Of a stretch of DNA of 6,810 nt, positions 5,450 to 6,810 are shown piece after piece. A program made the position numbers and the translations under genes. Position 1 is the stretch's first letter, and each line of letters begins with the position of its first letter. The notes under the pieces are model-generated. The model was given only the letters and a program-made list of their open reading frames with translations, was not told the origin of the DNA and ran no database searches. This DNA comes from Acidobacteriota bacterium (GTDB taxonomy: Bacteria > Acidobacteriota > Thermoanaerobaculia > Gp7-AA8): contig QHVX01000044.1 of NCBI GenBank assembly GCA_003222375.1, positions 1-6,810 of the forward strand, in the 5' to 3' direction.

Positions 5450-6700
5450 ATGCCGCCCATCAGTGCCGCCGACACCGCCTGGCTCCTGGTTGCCACCGCC
5501 CTCGTCCTGATGATGACTCCCGCCCTCGGATTCTTTTACGGCGGGATGGTCCGCGCCAAGAACGCCCTCAACACGCTGATGATGAGCTTCTCCGCGCTCG
5601 GATTCGTCGGCCTGGTGTGGGCTTTCTTCGGCTATTCGATCGCATTCGGCCACGCATCGCGATGGTGCGGCGGCAGCGAATACTTTTTTCTGCGCGGCGT
5701 CGGACTCGACGCCAACGGGACGATTCCGCATGTTCTCTTCTTCGCGTACCAGGGAACATTTGCCATCATCACCGCGGCGCTGATCTCCGGCGCGATCGTG
5801 GAGCGCATGCGGTTCGGCCCGTACGTCGCGTTCATCTCGCTGTGGTCGCTGATCGTGTACGCGCCGATCGCGCATTGGGTGTGGGGCGGCGGGTGGCTGG
5901 GAAAACTCGGCGCGCTCGACTTCGCGGGCGGCACAGTCGTGCACATCAACGCGGCGTCGGCGGCGATCGTCTGCGCAATGGTCGTCGGCGCGCGGAAAGA
6001 CTACGCACGTCAGGCCATCCTCCCGCAAAACGTCCCCTTCACCCTCCTCGGCGCCGGGCTGTTATGGCTCGGGTGGTTCGGATTCAATGCCGGTAGCGCG
6101 CTCGGCGCCAATCGGTCGGCTGCGCTGGCGTTCGTCAACACGATGCTCGCGCCAATCACAACACTCGTCGTCTGGACCATGCTCGATCTCACCCGCACGA
6201 AGAAAGCGACCGCGGTCGGCGCGGCCACCGGCATCGTGGTCGGACTCGTTGCCATCACGCCCGCGGCAGGCTTCATCAGTCCGATGTCTTCCATCATCCT
6301 TGGGGCAATCGCGGCGGTGCCGAGCTACTTCGCGCTGCTGTATCGCGCCCAGACGCGTCTCGATGATTCGCTCGACGTTGTCGCAGCACATGGCGTCGGC
6401 GGAATCGTCGGCGCGTTGCTCACCGGAATCCTCGCGCAGAAGACATGGAATGGCGGCGCCGGAAATGGTGCCCTGTTCGGCGACGTGCGCCAACTGGGCA
6501 TTCAGACGATTGCCATACTCGCGACCATCATCTACAGCGTCGTCGCGACGCTCATCATCGTGAAAGTTCTGGGGCTGGTCACCTCACTGCGAACCGAGCC
6601 GCGCGAGGAAGGGCTGGGACTCGATTTCACACAGCACGGCGAAGAGGCCTACAGCCGCGGGGAGGGAGCCATTCTGCTGCTCGATGGGAGGACCGAATGA
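5450..6700 (+). CDS. amt: ammonium transporter, Amt/MEP/Rh family
   Basis: The 416-residue integral membrane protein takes up ammonium/ammonia across the inner membrane and has about 11 transmembrane helices. Pore residues known from E. coli AmtB can be matched with a nearly constant offset: F104 (AmtB F107) in QGTFA, W145 (W148) in VWGGG, D157 (D160) in LDFAGG, H165 (H168) in VVHINA, F212 (F215) and S216 (S219) in GFNAGS, and H314 (H318) in AAHGVGG. The cytoplasmic tail has the usual GLDFTQHGEEAY segment that contacts PII proteins. No gene for a PII protein (GlnK) lies in the window, although one often neighbours amt. ATG at 5450 is preferred over TTG at 5444 because the TTG lies in the -10 element. 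The protein appears full-length and intact. It is transcribed away from the tetR operon and followed at 2 nt by a palindromic element. Confidence 0.97.
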   Translation: MPPISAADTAWLLVATALVLMMTPALGFFYGGMVRAKNALNTLMMSFSALGFVGLVWAFFGYSIAFGHASRWCGGSEYFFLRGVGLDANGTIPHVLFFAYQGTFAIITAALISGAIVERMRFGPYVAFISLWSLIVYAPIAHWVWGGGWLGKLGALDFAGGTVVHINAASAAIVCAMVVGARKDYARQAILPQNVPFTLLGAGLLWLGWFGFNAGSALGANRSAALAFVNTMLAPITTLVVWTMLDLTRTKKATAVGAATGIVVGLVAITPAAGFISPMSSIILGAIAAVPSYFALLYRAQTRLDDSLDVVAAHGVGGIVGALLTGILAQKTWNGGAGNGALFGDVRQLGIQTIAILATIIYSVVATLIIVKVLGLVTSLRTEPREEGLGLDFTQHGEEAYSRGEGAILLLDGRTE

Positions 6701-6702
6701 CG

Positions 6703-6797
6703 CCCCTCACCCGGTCCCGCTCAGCGGGCCCACCCTCGCGTGAGGTCCTTCGCCCCGCGAAGCGGGGAGAAGGTGCCGCGAAGCGGCGGATGAGGGG
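6703..6797. repeat. 95-bp palindromic element with terminal inverted repeats, likely dispersed repeat
   Basis: The ends CCCCTCACCCG (6703-6713) and CGGATGAGGGG (6787-6797) are inverted repeats matching at 10 of 11 positions. Inside are four hairpins in a row. CCCGC/GCGGG (6716-6720 with 6724-6728) has loop TCA. CCTC/GAGG (6734-6737 with 6742-6745) has loop GCGT. CCCCGC/GCGGGG (6753-6758 with 6762-6767) has loop GAA and an outer CCTTC/GAAGG extension across one mismatch. GCCGC/GCGGC (6775-6779 with 6783-6787) has loop GAA and shares one base with the right-hand terminal repeat. The layout resembles the CCCCTCACCC-type intergenic repeats known in many GC-rich bacteria. Only one copy is in the window, so dispersion is not shown. 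It starts 2 bases after the amt stop and could act as a terminator or mRNA 3' end stabiliser. Bases 6798-6810 hold nothing I can name. Confidence 0.75.
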
Positions 6798-6810
6798 TCG
6801 ATCAAACGCC

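Noticed and set aside
5428..6096. Arg-rich reading frame of 222 codons overlapping amt in another frame
   Set aside because: Arg-rich composition is typical of a shifted frame in GC-rich coding DNA. The amt frame carries all the transporter motifs.
1..6810. CRISPR array, tRNA, rRNA, prophage or insertion-sequence genes
   Set aside because: No regularly spaced repeats, no tRNA-like cloverleaf with a CCA region, no rRNA segments and no transposase or integrase motifs were seen on either strand.

Overview
The window is GC-rich bacterial DNA, densely packed with genes on both strands and carrying no tRNA, rRNA, CRISPR array or transposase. The M14 peptidase with a degenerate amidotransferase-like C-terminal part, the small-membrane-protein/ECF-sigma cassette and the overall base use resemble what I know from Acidobacteriota and related soil phyla. 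This assignment rests on remembered family resemblance and was not computed.

Region 1 (1-1469, + strand) is a compact cassette. It starts with a small membrane-protein gene, read in one frame from 70 to 510 but broken by an in-frame amber codon at 226-228. An ECF-type sigma factor (515-1087) follows. A two-helix membrane protein (1080-1469) overlaps the sigma gene by 8 nt and sits where an anti-sigma factor would be expected, but it lacks a visible zinc-anti-sigma motif.

Region 2 (1472-5429, - strand) converges on region 1 with only 2 nt between the stop codons. It reads, in transcription order, TetR-family regulator, then a large secreted M14-family zinc metallopeptidase, then a Tam-like SAM-dependent methyltransferase. 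The junctions are an ATGA overlap and a TTGA overlap, so the three genes look like one translationally coupled operon, probably autoregulated by the TetR protein.

Region 3 (5430-6810) begins with a 20-bp divergent intergenic gap. It holds a perfect TATAAT for an ammonium transporter gene (amt, 5450-6700) and an overlapping TATAGT for the tetR operon. Both lie so close to their ATG codons that both transcripts are predicted to be leaderless or nearly so. Two bases after the amt stop lies a 95-bp palindromic element with terminal inverted repeats and two GCGAAGC mini-hairpins, probably a dispersed repeat that may also end amt transcription.

A possible functional link is that the TetR protein, bound in the shared gap, sets both external peptide breakdown (M14 peptidase) and ammonium uptake (Amt). 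This is inference. No clearly new defence or mobile system is visible. The points most worth checking are the amber-split gene, the overlapping leaderless divergent promoters, the palindromic element and the uncharacterised sigma partner.
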